Below are positions 12,032 through 23,025 of a stretch of DNA of 64,000 nucleotides, piece by piece; within the stretch, counting starts at the first letter, position 1; each line of letters opens with the position of its first letter. Under the pieces are notes generated by a model. The model did no database searches and had not been told where the DNA came from. It saw only the letters and a program-made list of their open reading frames with translations. The DNA comes from Punctularia strigosozonata HHB-11173 SS5 (lineage: Eukaryota > Basidiomycota > Agaricomycetes > Corticiales > Punctulariaceae). The translations under genes were made by a program, and so were the position numbers. The stretch lies in assembly GCF_000264995.1 (NCBI RefSeq), contig NW_006767443.1, positions 300,330 to 364,329 of the forward strand. Reading direction: 5' to 3'.

Positions 12032-12714
12032 CTACAGTTGCGTGAAAGCGGACACCGTCGAGCGGTGCCTCCGATGCGATTTGCGGCCTTGAAGGTGGCG
12101 CGACGAACGCCGCGAGGAAGACGCGTGGGGGCTTTCGTTCTCCTGGTCCGCGATAAGCGCGGGGCGGGGCTGCGATGCAGCGAAACGGGGCAAGTTGGTC
12201 TTGTCCCCGAAGGGCGAGCGTGGAAGCTCGATGTGCGAGCTGGCCGGCGAGCGCGTCAGATAAGCCTGAGATGGAGAGAGATGCGATGAGATGCTCACTC
12301 TGCTTTTGCCAGTCCATCGCCGAACTGGTCAGAGCTCGCGGCCGGCACGGGCACGGGCTGGCTCGTTGCCTCGACAACGTTCTGGTACGATTCTTTATCG
12401 CCTGAGTCCATATCACGGTAGATCGGCGGCGACGCGGCAGCGAAGGGCTTTGTGCACGAGGGATCGTGGCACAGAATGCAGATGGAGCGCTCTGATCCGG
12501 CTTGGAGAGGCGCAGCCATCGAGGGCGACCTGAAGAAAAGTGAGATCGGGCGAGAGGGACACAGCCATGAGATACTCACTCGGGGGTCGACATTTCTTCG
12601 CTGGTGATCTCGACGCAGTCTTCGTCATCGCTCATGTCGGGGAAGCTGCGTCTGTTGCACCAGATCTCCTCCCCCTGGACGAACACGGGTCGTTCTCCGA
12701 TCTTGGTCCACGCT
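11790..12714. repeat. Inverted segmental duplication, copy A
   Basis: The reverse complement of this segment aligns with 30,065-31,090. The match starts at AGCGTGGACCAAGATCGG in the middle of an exon and runs through two introns, the stop codon and about 240 bp of 3' flank. Copy A contains the 3' half of the intact-looking gene. Similarity is strong in the exons (about 80-90% by eye) and weaker in the flank. Confidence 0.85.
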
Positions 12715-13281
12715 ACGAGCATCGACGCACGGATTCGATCTGCGATGGGCGGCATCTGCTCATCCTCGCAAACCGTAACCGCGTTGGTCTTGAACTCGGC
12801 ATCGCGGTCTGCAAGCGGAATCATGTCGGTGTCGTGTTTTGGGGTGAGGTCGAGCTGGGCGATGATGGCGGAGAGACGCGCGGTGCGTCCCTCCTCGAGA
12901 CTCTGAAGATCCTTATCCGTGGATCCGAATGTGTGGTCGAGCTGCTCGATGATCGCCGAGATGCGGGTGCTGCGCTTGGAAGCGCTCTCTGCCTGCAGGT
13001 CGCTCTTGATCAGGCACGTCCACGCTCACAATGAGGTACATGCTTACGTCGCTCTCGGTCTTGTCGTTGGTCATATACCCAGGCATGGCCTGGGGTTCGA
13101 TGGACATGGGAGGTTGCGATACGACAGGCGTAGCACTCGTCGAGATATCGTTGCATTGGATTCCGATCTGGGCTTCTTCGTCATACTCCTCGACGTCGTC
13201 TTTCGGAGACACGAGGCAGATGACATTCTTGAAGAAGGTGACCAGGCGGGAGCCGAAGGAGATTACAGCGGCGAAAGTCAT
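12032..13281 (-). CDS. Unknown protein; 3' half is duplicated elsewhere in the window
   Basis: Four exons can be followed. Exon 1 (13281-13048) encodes MTFAAVISFGSRLV and an acidic stretch. Exon 2 (from 13004) has two related helices (ISAIIEQLD and LSAIIAQLD), then ADRIRASMLVAWTKIGERPVF and MSDDEDCVE. Exon 3 has CILCHDPSC, possibly metal-binding, and a PVPVPAASS stretch. The last exon starts AYLTRSPASSHIELPRSPFGD and ends in a basic RHLQGRKSHRRHRS tail. I recognise no family. Conservation of reading frame in the copy at 30.1 kb supports exons 2-4 being real coding sequence. The basic tail and acidic patches suggest a nuclear or nucleic-acid role, but this is only inference. Confidence 0.6.
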
Positions 13282-13520
13282 GGCAGTCGTGGTAGAGTGC
13301 GAGTAAACGAGCGTAGGTCGAGCGCGATGTGCGTCGAGTAAAGACTGTGAGGCTCGTGAAGGCTAGAGGTTAACCTGTGAGAGACATAGGTTGGATCGAA
13401 ACACGCGTTTAAGAGGATTTCCATGGCCCCCTATCCTACATCCGCGCGGAAGGGAGGAAGAGGAAGTAAAGCCGCGAACGATCATGTGACCGCGGAGGGG
13501 GCATACGTCTCTCGCTCACC

Positions 13521-14177
13521 GTGGGGTTGGGCAACGCCTACGAAGTAGGCGTAGCCAATCCCACGGTTACACTGCCACACATCTACTTGATGTGCACGTT
13601 GTTGGGTGTCCATCCCCATTCCTCGACCTTTCTCCCAAGTCATAAATTCGGCAAAGCTCTACAAAATAAACAAAATGACATATCTTACTATCTTATCAAT
13701 TTTGAACTCCATTGGTTCCTGCAAACTACGTGCTCCCTCCTACAGAGCACCGTGATGTGGCTGTGCTGAACTCGCGATGCTCAAACTCCCGCAAAAAGAG
13801 TTCTTCTTGCATAAAGTGCTGTACCTTCCACAAAGGTTCTAAAATTGCACAACCCTTCTAGAATATTCTTTGGGATGCCAATAGAGAATATGTTGAGGAT
13901 AGAATTTTATTTTTGGTCCATTTTGGCCCATTTAATCGGTGCTGATGTTAGTTTATACTCCTCCGAGGACAAAGAAAGAAATTCTATTCTCAACATTCTC
14001 TCAAGAATCAAATTTAAGCGGTAGTCTCTCTACCATTCTAGACGTCAGCTGGCATGGTTGACTGCATAACCTGGTCGGACAAGACACTTTGTCCGGTACC
14101 CTTCATTGTCATGGCAGTGCTATGCGTGGGAAGTTATGTCGGAGTCGAATTTTTGGCTGGGCGTTGCCCATCCCCAC
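13521..14177. mobile_element. MITE-like non-autonomous DNA transposon
   Basis: The left end GTGGGGTTGGGCAACGCC (13521-13538) and right end GGCGTTGCCCATCCCCAC (14160-14177) are inverted repeats matching at 17 of 18 positions. The direct repeat TCACC flanks both ends (13516-13520 and 14178-14182), as expected for a target-site duplication. The interior is more AT-rich than its surroundings, holds no transposase, and folds back on itself: a second inverted pair lies just inside the left end (CGTAGCCAATCCCACGG, 13550-13566) and another near 13,886-13,908 and 13,979-14,000. The terminal repeats, length and lack of coding capacity fit a MITE. Superfamily is uncertain. Confidence 0.7.
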
Positions 14178-14485
14178 TCACCGCTGTCGCGTCGAGCAAA
14201 GGGGGCTGGATTGTGCGAACTTGCTGGATAACATGTGTGCCAGAACAACGGCCAGAAGGAACTGAGCACAAGAGAAGTCATAGGTGAGTCTAGCATTGCC
14301 ACTCGTCGTTCTGCAAGTACCCAGCATCATCAAGCCTTTCTGAATCGGCCACATGAACTTTAGAGAGAAGACAGAGAGACCGCAGCTTGAAGCAGATAGA
14401 TCCAGCTGGTCAGCGTATGCTTTTTCCAAGATCCGTGGACCGCAGGCAGCGTAGTATTCCAGTTGCACAACAATCGAATTCGAGG
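14178..14485. other. Intergenic, 3' of ETR1
   Basis: Sequence between the MITE-like element and the stop codon of the enoyl reductase gene. No feature recognised. Confidence 0.4.
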
Positions 14486-15907
14486 CTAATCATCAGGCTC
14501 TTCGATCCGCAATAGCACCTTCTTTCCTTGGCCCTCTTTCATCTTCGCAAAGATTTCGCGCACCTCGTTGCTCAACTGATCGTCCCCGTCGTTCTTCCGC
14601 AGGGTGATTATCTCGTGCTCCGGTTCTCGTAACTGAACCACGAATCCATACTTCAGCGCTGCGCATGGTTACTCCTGGTTACATACACACCTTTCCCTGC
14701 TCGACCAGTTTGACGATGTCCAATAGCAGCTGCGATTTGTCCTTGCCCTTTTCATTGGCCCAGGTGCTCATCCAGAACCCGTGGCACGTCAACTTGTTGA
14801 AGATGAACAAACCCGGAGGGACCGAGAACGGTTGCTTTGCCATAGCGCCGTATGTGACGAGGTGACCGCCCTTATCGAGGAGCCCCGCGAGGCGGCCGAG
14901 AGTCGGGTCACAGGTAGCGTTCAGTAGCAGGCGTGGCTTCTGTCAACGATTCGGTGTAAGGCGATGAACGAACGCGGAGAGAGAATAGATGTGAGGACCT
15001 TTTCCGCAACGAGCTTCTTGATGGAGGCGAACTGTGTTTTATCCTGGACGTCATCATACGTGAAGACGTGCGTGGCGCCCATTTCCTTGAGCCACTCTTT
15101 AGTAGAATCAAGGTCCGATCTATGGAGTGTTATTATTGGCAGTGCAGTAGGACGAAGGGGAAGGCTCGTCCTACCGGGCACGGATAAAGTTCAAGGTATT
15201 AATACCCTTGCTTGCAGCGATTTGAATGACGCTTTGCCCGACCTAGAGCTCGTTGCGCTATCAAACGACAGTCGGAGATGGATTGAAGGAAAACATACTG
15301 CGCTGTTTGCCGCATTCTGTATCACCCAATCGCCGGGTTGCAAGTCCACGAAATCCGTGAGCATGCACAGGGCCGTAGGCGGGTTGACCTGTCCGGATTC
15401 GCAGGGCGTCATGAGTGTGTCGAGCGATCCGCAAGGTGGCAAAAACCAGCGCACCGTCAGCGTAGCCGCGTGCACCTCCGATATCGTCTTCGGAATTTTC
15501 AGCACGTCTCCCTCCCTCGCTGTCGCCGAACTCGTCCATGTCCCGCTCTGCGGCTTGTTCATCACGACCCAATCGCCCACACTCAAGCCCGTCACGCCCT
15601 GGCCCACGCTGCTCACTTCCGCCAATCCCTCGTTTCCTCCTACGAATACCGGCGAGCCCTCCTTCGAAAGTGCGGAAGGCGCCGGCTTTGCAGGATACTT
15701 GCCTTCGACGACGTTCACATCAGCAGGGTTGATGGGAGACAGTCGGAAGCGGACGTTGACCGCGCCGGGCGGAGGCGAAGGCAGGGTTGGGAATGTGGTC
15801 GTCCCAAGCACGGAGGACGGCTCGCCGTTCGCAGAGTAGACGATGGCTCTGTTAGCTAGGACGCGACACGATGTTGAGAATGGGCGTGTAATCCCGAGGG
15901 TATTCAT
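14486..15907 (-). CDS. ETR1: Mitochondrial trans-2-enoyl-ACP/CoA reductase
   Basis: A medium-chain (MDR) dehydrogenase/reductase of the ETR1/MECR type, the last reductive step of mitochondrial type II fatty acid synthesis, which feeds lipoic acid formation. The start MNTLGITRPFSTSCRVLANR is a typical mitochondrial presequence. Then come ANRAIVYSANGEPSSVL, FRLSPINPADVNVVEGKYP, PVFVGGNEGLAEV, GDWVVMNKPQSGTW, GDWVIQNAANSAVG (start of the NADPH-binding fold), GINTLNFIR, GATHVFTYDD, LLLNATCDPTLGRLAGLL, GGHLVTYGAMAKQPF, FIFNKLTCHGFWMSTW and the end GKKVLLRIEEPDD. All blocks appear in family order in about four exons. The catalytic tyrosine region (PADVN, then GKYP) is present. Frames further 5' open only with TTG, so ATG 15907 is preferred. 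Confidence 0.92.
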
Positions 15908-16514
15908 GGCATGTATTGCAGCCAAAAGCTCCTGGACTTGCGAGGATTGTACTTGCGTTTAGAGGTCCTTGGTGAACTGCATGGAACATAGGTCATCGAT
16001 GTTGACGTCATCGCATGATACGCGCTCTGCCTGTCACGGTCCCGCGTCGATGTCGCACTTTCACCTCATCGAAATTACAATGCGCGCGGGCGGCATACGC
16101 CCCTCATAGCGACCCTGGCGCGTGGAGGCAATGCCCAGATCTCAACACACCATGATCCTACGTTTCCTAACCAATACCGTTCGACCCAGAACGAACATCG
16201 GCCGTGACGCATGCCTGCGCAATGTGGAGGCTTAGACGTAGGTACCGCTCCGCTAACTGTATTGGCTCATGAAAGTCAAGGACGAAGACGTTGGCAACAG
16301 GATCAATTACATCCTTCGAGAGGTCCTGACGGCCATAGGGTTTCCATACTCGTAACAGCGTTTCCCCGAACGTCTATGGCATTCCAATGACGTACGCGCC
16401 TCTCAACGTCTGGTACAAGACGTTGAACTTCATCCATCCTCTCAGTAGCACTTGCCCATCGTCTTTGCACTTACACGGCACGAAACCGCAAGCGCTCTGC
16501 ATAGAAATTCGGCC
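15908..16514. promoter_or_regulatory. Divergent intergenic region, ETR1 and SRPBCC gene
   Basis: 607 bp between two outward-facing start codons, so it must hold both promoters. No specific operator or repeat was identified. Confidence 0.35.
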
Positions 16515-17088
16515 ATGTCATCCATCCCGACATCCACATCCGTCAGCGAATCCGCTGTGATCTCCGCCCCCCTCTCTGCCGTCTGGCATCTCATCAAACT
16601 GCCCTCGTTCCCTGAATTCTGGACTCGGCTCGATAAATCCGACCATGTCAAGGGCACGTCCGAGGAGACGGATATATACCGGTGGACGTTCAAGGACGGA
16701 ACCGTCCTGGACATCAAGCAAGAGGCTCATTCAGTGAGCTGATCCGCTCCATGTCCATGGCTATTTGCTTTGCTGAACGACTTTCCGCAATCACCAGAGC
16801 ATCGACCACTACATCACCTACAGCGCCATCGCCGCAAACCCGGCGCTGACGTACTCCTCTGTCGTGTCTACCATCCGGTGCTGGCCTGTGACATCGGGCG
16901 CGCACGCGGGCTCGACGTTTGTTCAGTGGACGGCCAACTTCAGCAGCGATGCTGACGCAGGTAATGTGCTATTTTCCCTCTGAAGCAGGCCAAGATGTTC
17001 AAGTCTCCCAGGTGTCATCGAGGACGCCAGGTTCAAGCGGCAGGAGGCTCTGGCAGATCTGGCGGCCGCCGCCACGAAGCGCAAGTGA
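16515..17088 (+). CDS. SRPBCC (START/Bet v 1-like) fold protein, polyketide cyclase type
   Basis: Three exons (16515-16733, 16798-16960, 17012-17088) give 152 residues, the usual size for a single-domain SRPBCC protein. This fold makes a deep hydrophobic pocket used by aromatase/cyclases and lipid-binding proteins. Seen: the opening SAVISAPLSAVWHLIKLPSFPEFW, reduced here to its key pieces ISAPLSAVW and FPEFW; the strand VLDIKQEAHS; the central YSAIAANPALTYSS; and the C-terminal helix EDARFKRQEALADLAA. The substrate cannot be deduced. A damaged paralogue lies 4.2 kb downstream on the same strand, with the P-loop NTPase gene between them. Confidence 0.8.
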
Positions 17089-17237
17089 ACGAAGCTGTAG
17101 CCGATACCGCGCAAAACGTGTACAATATCTCCGGGTACATTTTGTACTTATACCGCGTGTACATCAAGACAATGGAATATATGTTGAAATCCTTATATAG
17201 ATGGGGGATCATGATGGTCGTATTTCTATTGGTCTCT

Positions 17238-20200
17238 TCATTTGCGCTTTGCGCCCTTATACCTGAACGACCGAAAGGCCATCCCGTTATCGCCCAGCGG
17301 ATTCATGTTCTTCATCAGCGTGGACGTGTCCGAATCGTCGTGATGATACTTCTTCTGCCAGCCGTACGACACCTGCCGGAGCGATTTCCAGCTTTCCTCG
17401 TCCGCGGGCTCGATCGGGGAGAATACCTTCGCGGACAGACCGGACACCCATATATCGTAGCAGGTGACGCTTCCCTCTTTCTGCGTCTTAACGCACTGGA
17501 TGGAGTCGACCTTGCTCGCGAACGCGAACACGATGCGGATGATGGGCACCTCGATCTGCTGGTCCTTCTTCATGAAGCCCAGCGCGAAGGGGTCCATAGA
17601 CTCGAAGATCTCTTCCTGCACCGTGGCGGTATAATGCGTATCGAGCTTGAATTGGAATAGGACGAGCCCCATGTTGGACGGTTTGATCGTCGTGTCCTTA
17701 GTGCCCTTCACGGTGACGAGGCCGGCATCTACTCCTGCTTGGCCGGTTGCCCCCATGAACGCGGCGTTCCGCGCAATGAAACACTCGAGCATGTCAGGAG
17801 TTAGACGATTCTGCGATTCGCGCTTGATGAAGTGGTTGAAGTGCAGCAGGACGTCCTTGAACGCCTCGCCCAGCGGCCGCTTCTTGTCCTCCTCCACGCG
17901 GTACACCGAAGGGAGCGCTTTGAGCAAGTTGTCGAGCCGTTTCTTGCTATTCTCGGGAATCCTGAAGAGCTGCTGAAGAAATGGAACGACGCCGAAGACC
18001 GGACGAGGGACCATCTCCGCGTGATCGACGACCGCCTGGTCCCTGGCCAAGATGAGGAGCAGCAGTCCGAGCAGCTCCCCTCGATCGCCTTGATGGACCG
18101 AGAAGCCGTGCAAGACGTTTGAAAGCGCTACGTGGGGCTTGAACCCCGTAAACGACATGATCTTCCGCGCACCTTCCGAAAGCACCGGCTCAGACGGGTT
18201 GAGAGTGAACATCCGGCGAAAGGTCTCATCGATGGATATACAGACGCGCATGTGGTTCGCCACCTGGTCCATCTCCTGCGCCGTGGGCGTGGATGACATG
18301 AACTGGATCGGAACTCTCCAAGCCAAGCACGCGAGTTGCTGCTCCCACCGGATATTATCGATCCGATCGATGTCTGCCCGGAGAATCTTCTCTGCGGCGA
18401 ACCTGACAAGGTCGTCCTGGATGATCCGGCGCTCGTATTCGGAGACGCCCTTAGCCTGGGCTGCGATATATCTCGCAGCAAACCTGGGGCGTGCAACGGG
18501 TTGAACGACTTTCTACTCAACGACTGTCGCGATGGCTCACATTGGTCGGCCCAGCCGAGCTTGATACCCGATGTCCGAGACGGCCGCGAGGGTCAGCGGT
18601 TCGGGCCATGGGGATGCCAGTTGATCGAAACCGATCGCACAAAACGGAGGAATGAGCCTTAGACCTCCTTCCATGACCCTCTTGGAGGGATCGGACTCCT
18701 TGGGCGAAGTAAACTGGGTGATCTTGCCCGTGGTCGATAGGAACAAGGCAAATATCGGCTGATGTCGAAGAGACCGCAGGACTCTGCGAAGCTGAGAGAA
18801 TGGGGATACGTTAGTGGCATCGTAGCCGAACGCCTCCGCGTCGCGGCGTAGTTCAGCCTCTTCGTCGCCCGGCTGCATCTGGGAAGGAGCGGGAGGTGCT
18901 GCTAATGCCGGGCCCTTGCCCTTGCCCTTTGATATGACGTTGGACTGGAAAGTAGAGGGGGTGGTATTTGGAGCGCGTCCCGTCGAGTTGGAGAGCGACG
19001 GACGGGGCACTGCGGCCGACTTGGCATTTTCTGTTAGAGTATGAGCTTCATCGAAGATCAGGATGACCCGGGGTAGTCGTTGCTTCTTTGACGCTCCAGC
19101 TTTGCTGCCTGGCTTCGTAACCTTCTGTGGCTTGGTGGGGCTTGTCGGTGGTTCGTCATCATTGGCCAGTTCAGCGCAAAGCTGCTTTGCAGCCTCGATC
19201 ACAGTGACTGCAGAATGAAGCAAGTGTTAGCTGCCTTGAATGATAAACTCACTCCGATGCTTACCTCCAAACTGTGCAATCGGGGACCGGGCACGATCTT
19301 TAGATGCGGATGCCCCGGAAACCATGGCTAGCCTATCGTAATCGCCCACGAGCTACAGGGAGACATTAATGATTGGATATACTGCATGCAAATCACTCTC
19401 AGTAACCTTTCTGGCTACCCCAACAACTCTCTCGTAGAAGTTCCTGCGGAAAGCGTTATGGGACGTCATACTTTGTCCTTCCGTCATCTTGTCGTAAAAC
19501 CAGGAGGCGTGTTCGCCTCTTGGTTCCTCTCGTAACGTCCGGGTGCAGGCCTGAAAGAGTGCAACCAGGAATGCAGAATTGTGGATGAACATTCGATGCG
19601 CAGATAGCGGCTTCATGCCCTCGAAGAAGGTATACAGGACGTCATCGGAAGCCGGAAAACCTGCATACACTTAGTTCGACGTTGACATCGGAGAATAAGG
19701 ACGTACCCGAGGCAGTAGGAATGCGGAGGTTCATGGGGATGCAGAAATGGGTCTTCGCAAATTGATCGGCGCATCTAGACCCGGGAATTGTCAAAACCGA
19801 CGATCTTGAAGTGACGTATGCGTACCTGCTCTTACCGCAGCCACTGGACTGTACGATAGAACAGTATGGTGCATAGACACCCTCTTTCCCCCAATACTTG
19901 GCGATATGTTTACGGAGCGCAATATGCGCATCGCCAACGTAGTCTTCCTTCCATGAGATTTCGGTAACTGAAGAACTCCAATAGTTGCAAATCTATAGCC
20001 GCGTTTCCCGCACTTCCACGTACCCTTTATGCTAGCATCACGATATTGACGGAGTTCTGACTTCAGCCCTGGAGTGTTCGCTACGCTCACAACGGGTGGT
20101 GCATTAAATCGTATTGCCTCTGTATGGGCAATATGTATGATAAATGTCTAATCGCTCTGGAGAGTCATTTATGGAGTCACCATGTTGACGAACAGCTCTG

Positions 20201-20712
20201 TATCCCTTGTCCTCCAACCACGACTTTGACAGTAATGCAGCAACATCAGGTCGTTCAGCGAGAAACTTGGATGTCTCCCCATCCGCGAAGTGTCTCGTCC
20301 CGCCTGCTTTGACAATGGCTTGAAGGACCATCAGCTGCGAGAGCCCCTCCAGCGGCGTCCCTTTACGCAGCCCAAAGTGGGCGTAGTTCGCCAGCTCTGC
20401 GTCCACTTCACGATCCCAAGTCTCGTGCTGCTCATCATTAGCTGGTCCATCTGAGGCTAGCGACTCTACAGAGGACGCTCTAGCATTGGTATCTGGAGCG
20501 GTATGGATGTATATCGCGTCGGCGCTTGTACTGGCGCTGCAGCGAGTTGAAGGGCCTGCTTGTGAAGAGAAGACATCGGGCTTGGCAACAGGGGTGGGCG
20601 CAGCACGACCAGGACCACCAATATGCTCAAACTTGACTTTTTTGGCTTTCTTCTTGCGGGATGCAGCTGGTGGAGAGTCTCCAGGGGGTCTTTTTGGAGG
20701 TCGTAACGACAT
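17238..20712 (-). CDS. Large P-loop NTPase of a mushroom-type family, function unknown
   Basis: About eight exons encode roughly 900-1,000 residues. The N-terminus (MSLRPPKRPPGDSPP, then SRKKKAKKVKF) looks like a disordered tail with a nuclear-import-type basic patch. A P-loop follows near 19,830: SIVQSSGCGKSR, with glutamine where Walker A usually has G or A. Then FPASDDVLYTFFEGM, a Walker B RVILIFDEAHTL (near 19,055) and a sensor-like ALFLSTTGKITQF. The C-terminal half is helical (ACLAWRVPIQF, QVANHMRVC, FIARNAAFMGATGQ). The exon junction at 18,537/18,481 splices to GRPMFAARYIAAQ through a 57-nt intron; other acceptors break the frame. I recall similar proteins as expanded families in agaricomycete genomes, but their role is unknown to me. 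No frame break was found in the parts I traced. Confidence 0.7.
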
Positions 20713-21261
20713 GAAAGAGCGACGCTAAGATGAAGGCCACTGCAGACTCGAGTCTCCGGGGATGCTGTGTTCACCCACGTGCTTACGCGTTCACGCGTGG
20801 TCGCGACGCGAACTCGAAGGTCGCGTCGTTGGACCTTGACTTGACCTGAACTGCTGCTTGACTCCGAGAGCACTCACTGTACATTTCCATGGAGCTACAT
20901 GCTCTCGTGTTACAATGCATACTTTGGTTTCTTTAACCGGAGAGTACCAACACGGCTTTACGAGCGCGTCGAGCGGAACGGACTGCGACTGAATGACAAT
21001 AGCTCGGACTTGAAACTCCCGCATCCTCAAGCGAGGAAACATCGATACCTCCATGCCGCTGTGTCATATCAGTTCGTCGGTCTCGCCACACCGGCGAAAG
21101 GACAGCATGGCCTATTTGCGAAACCGTACGACGTCTGCGGTCTCACCACGGCTGCGAGAGCCACGGACGCTCGAAGATTCAGGCATTCAGAAAGAGAGGT
21201 ATAGGCGTTGATTTCTTCACGCAAGATTGAGCAACGGACTGCCCATTCCACACGAGCACGA
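20713..21261. other. Intergenic, 5' of the NTPase gene
   Basis: 549 bp between the NTPase start and the SRPBCC pseudogene. A 101-codon open frame (20899-21204) has no recognisable features. Confidence 0.35.
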
Positions 21262-21840
21262 ATGATCTCCAAGATCCCCACTTCCACCACCGCCCGCAAT
21301 CCGCGATCATCCCTGCGCCTCTCTCCAAGGTCTGGTAACTGCTCGACCTCCGCTGTTTCGCCACGTGGTGGAGCGCACTCGAAAACGCGGAGAGGATCAA
21401 GGCCGAGCCGTCCGTGACCAAATGGAAGTTCAAGCTGGGATACACGCTGCAAGTCAAACTCGAGGAACATTCGGTCGAGTACCGTCTCGCGCTCGATCCT
21501 CTTCGTTGCTGACATTTGGCGCGTGGTCCACAGAACGTCAACCACTTCGTTACTTGGAGCGTCATCGACGTCAACCCGCCGGTGACGTTCATGGCCGATC
21601 TGTAGACCGTCCGTTGCTGGCGCATCTCGTCCGGCGCACCTCGTCCGGCGCACAAGCGGGCTCGACCTTCGTGGAATGGACCGCGCACTTCAGCAACGAT
21701 GTCACTTCTCGTGAGTCATATGCAAGCGTAACGCCGGGGTTCTGACTTTTGCCAGATTGTGCACAGGCCTGACCGATAATGCCGGGTTAGTTCCCCAGCG
21801 CGCCCTGGCAGACCTCGCGAAGTTCGTGAGCCCCGTGCGT
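21262..21840 (+). pseudogene. Broken second copy of the SRPBCC gene
   Basis: The translation follows the intact gene at 16.5 kb block by block: MISKIPTST, then IIPAPLSKVW, FKLGYTLQVKLEEHS, VNHFVTWSVIDVNPPVTF, TVRCWRISSGA, GSTFVEWTAHFSND and RALADLAK. At least four lesions are visible: a frame change near 21,295, a TAA at 21336-21338 just after KVW, a TAG at 21603-21605, and a 14-nt tandem duplication (CTCGTCCGGCGCAC at 21626-21639, repeated at 21640-21653) that shifts the frame. Splice sites are largely retained, so it came from a genomic duplication and not a retrocopy. Confidence 0.85.
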
Positions 21841-21939
21841 GAGCACCGGGGCATCGCGAGACCATCCTCTTCAGGGAGTCTGAGACGCAGTGATTATTGC
21901 GGAAGATGCTATCGTAGTACCTATTACATAACAGGACTA

Positions 21940-23025
21940 TCAGTCGCCGGGTCCCGTGCCCGAATACCCCTTCAACGCGCTGCACTCGACGCCGGTGTGC
22001 TCCACGAAAGCGTTGTCCATCTGGAGCCCGAACACGTCCGTGAACGTCGTCGCCGTCGGGAAAAACGGCGGGAGGACCGTGAGCGTGCCCTTCACCGGCA
22101 CCGGCGCGAACGGCGCGGCGGTGACGGAGCTGTTGAACAGCGTGATGAAGTTGTCGCAGGTGGTCGTGCTGACGCTGCCGAAGAGGGGCTGGTTGGTGAT
22201 GTTTTTGTAGCTGGCCAAAAGGATCGAGGGCTCAGTATTTGGTGTGTGTGTGTCCGAGCGCGTGCGGTTTGGGTTGCTCACAATCCGATGGGATATGGCT
22301 GGCTGTCGACACGCGTGAAGTTGCCCGCGAAGCTGGGCTGCTTGCCCAGCAGCTGGTCGACGCCGTTCCACGCCCTAAAGTACGTCTCTCCTGCGGCGGA
22401 CCCAGCGGCATAGGGATCGCATGAGGGCTCAAAGGAGCCGACGTGGGTCTCGTCGACCGAGATGGAGCCGAGGACCGCGACGAGGTTCACCGAAAGGAGG
22501 AGGGGCAGCTCCCAGACGAATGAGCTGGTGCCGTCGTTCAGGCGGTCGACGAAGGGAAAGCGCAGACCGGCTTGCTGTGCGAAGGGAACGATCCGTGAGA
22601 CAACCCGGGAGACGGGAGAGGCTGAGATGGTACCATACCGTGAAATCCGGAACGAGATTGATACCTAGCTCCCTGATATCATGGTCCAAGATGGAGTGCA
22701 GGTACATCTATCGTGAGAGTAAGCGACAGGGATATGCACTGTAATCTGACACGCGTACCGGATACTTATCCTGAGGAAAATCTGGGAGTAGTGACTGGTA
22801 GGCTTGGGTCAAGATGGGGTATTGCGAAGGCACTATACTCCGAGCCAGTGCAAGGTCGATAGGTATTATGACCGTGGTGCCATTGTTCGTCCCGGTGGGC
22901 GTAGTAAGATATTGCTGGAATATGGGGTTCGGTTGGGACTGAGTAGTGCAGCCGAGGACCGGATTTGAAGCAAGGGAGAGGACGCCGAACAGAAGGCCAG
23001 CCGATAGAAACATGGAATAACGCAT
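21940..23025 (-). CDS. Secreted protein, possibly acetoacetate-decarboxylase-like fold
   Basis: About four exons encode roughly 270 residues. The start MRYSMFLSAGLLFGVLSLAS followed by NPVLG-CTTQ is a clear signal peptide with cleavage before the first cysteine. Mature blocks: IIPIDLALARSIVPSQYPIL, LLPDFPQDKYPV, HDIRELGINLVPDF, LRFPFVDRLNDGTSSFVWELP, CDPYAAGSAAGETYFRAW and KGTLTVLPPFFPT. Several N-x-S/T sites (NGT, NFT, NIT, NSS) suit an extracellular glycoprotein. The order of blocks, and the phrases for entry from P-V-P positions into the beta-barrel, recall secreted fungal proteins of the acetoacetate decarboxylase superfamily; I am not sure of that. The ATG at 23025 is preferred over one at 23133, which would hide the signal peptide inside the protein. 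Confidence 0.7.

Noticed and set aside
13521-13769. An 82-codon frame at the left end of the MITE-like element
   Set aside because: It begins inside the terminal inverted repeat and its translation has no transposase or DNA-binding motif.
14964-15839. A 291-codon open frame on the plus strand
   Set aside because: It is antisense to ETR1, whose protein motifs are in family order; the plus-strand translation has no recognisable features.
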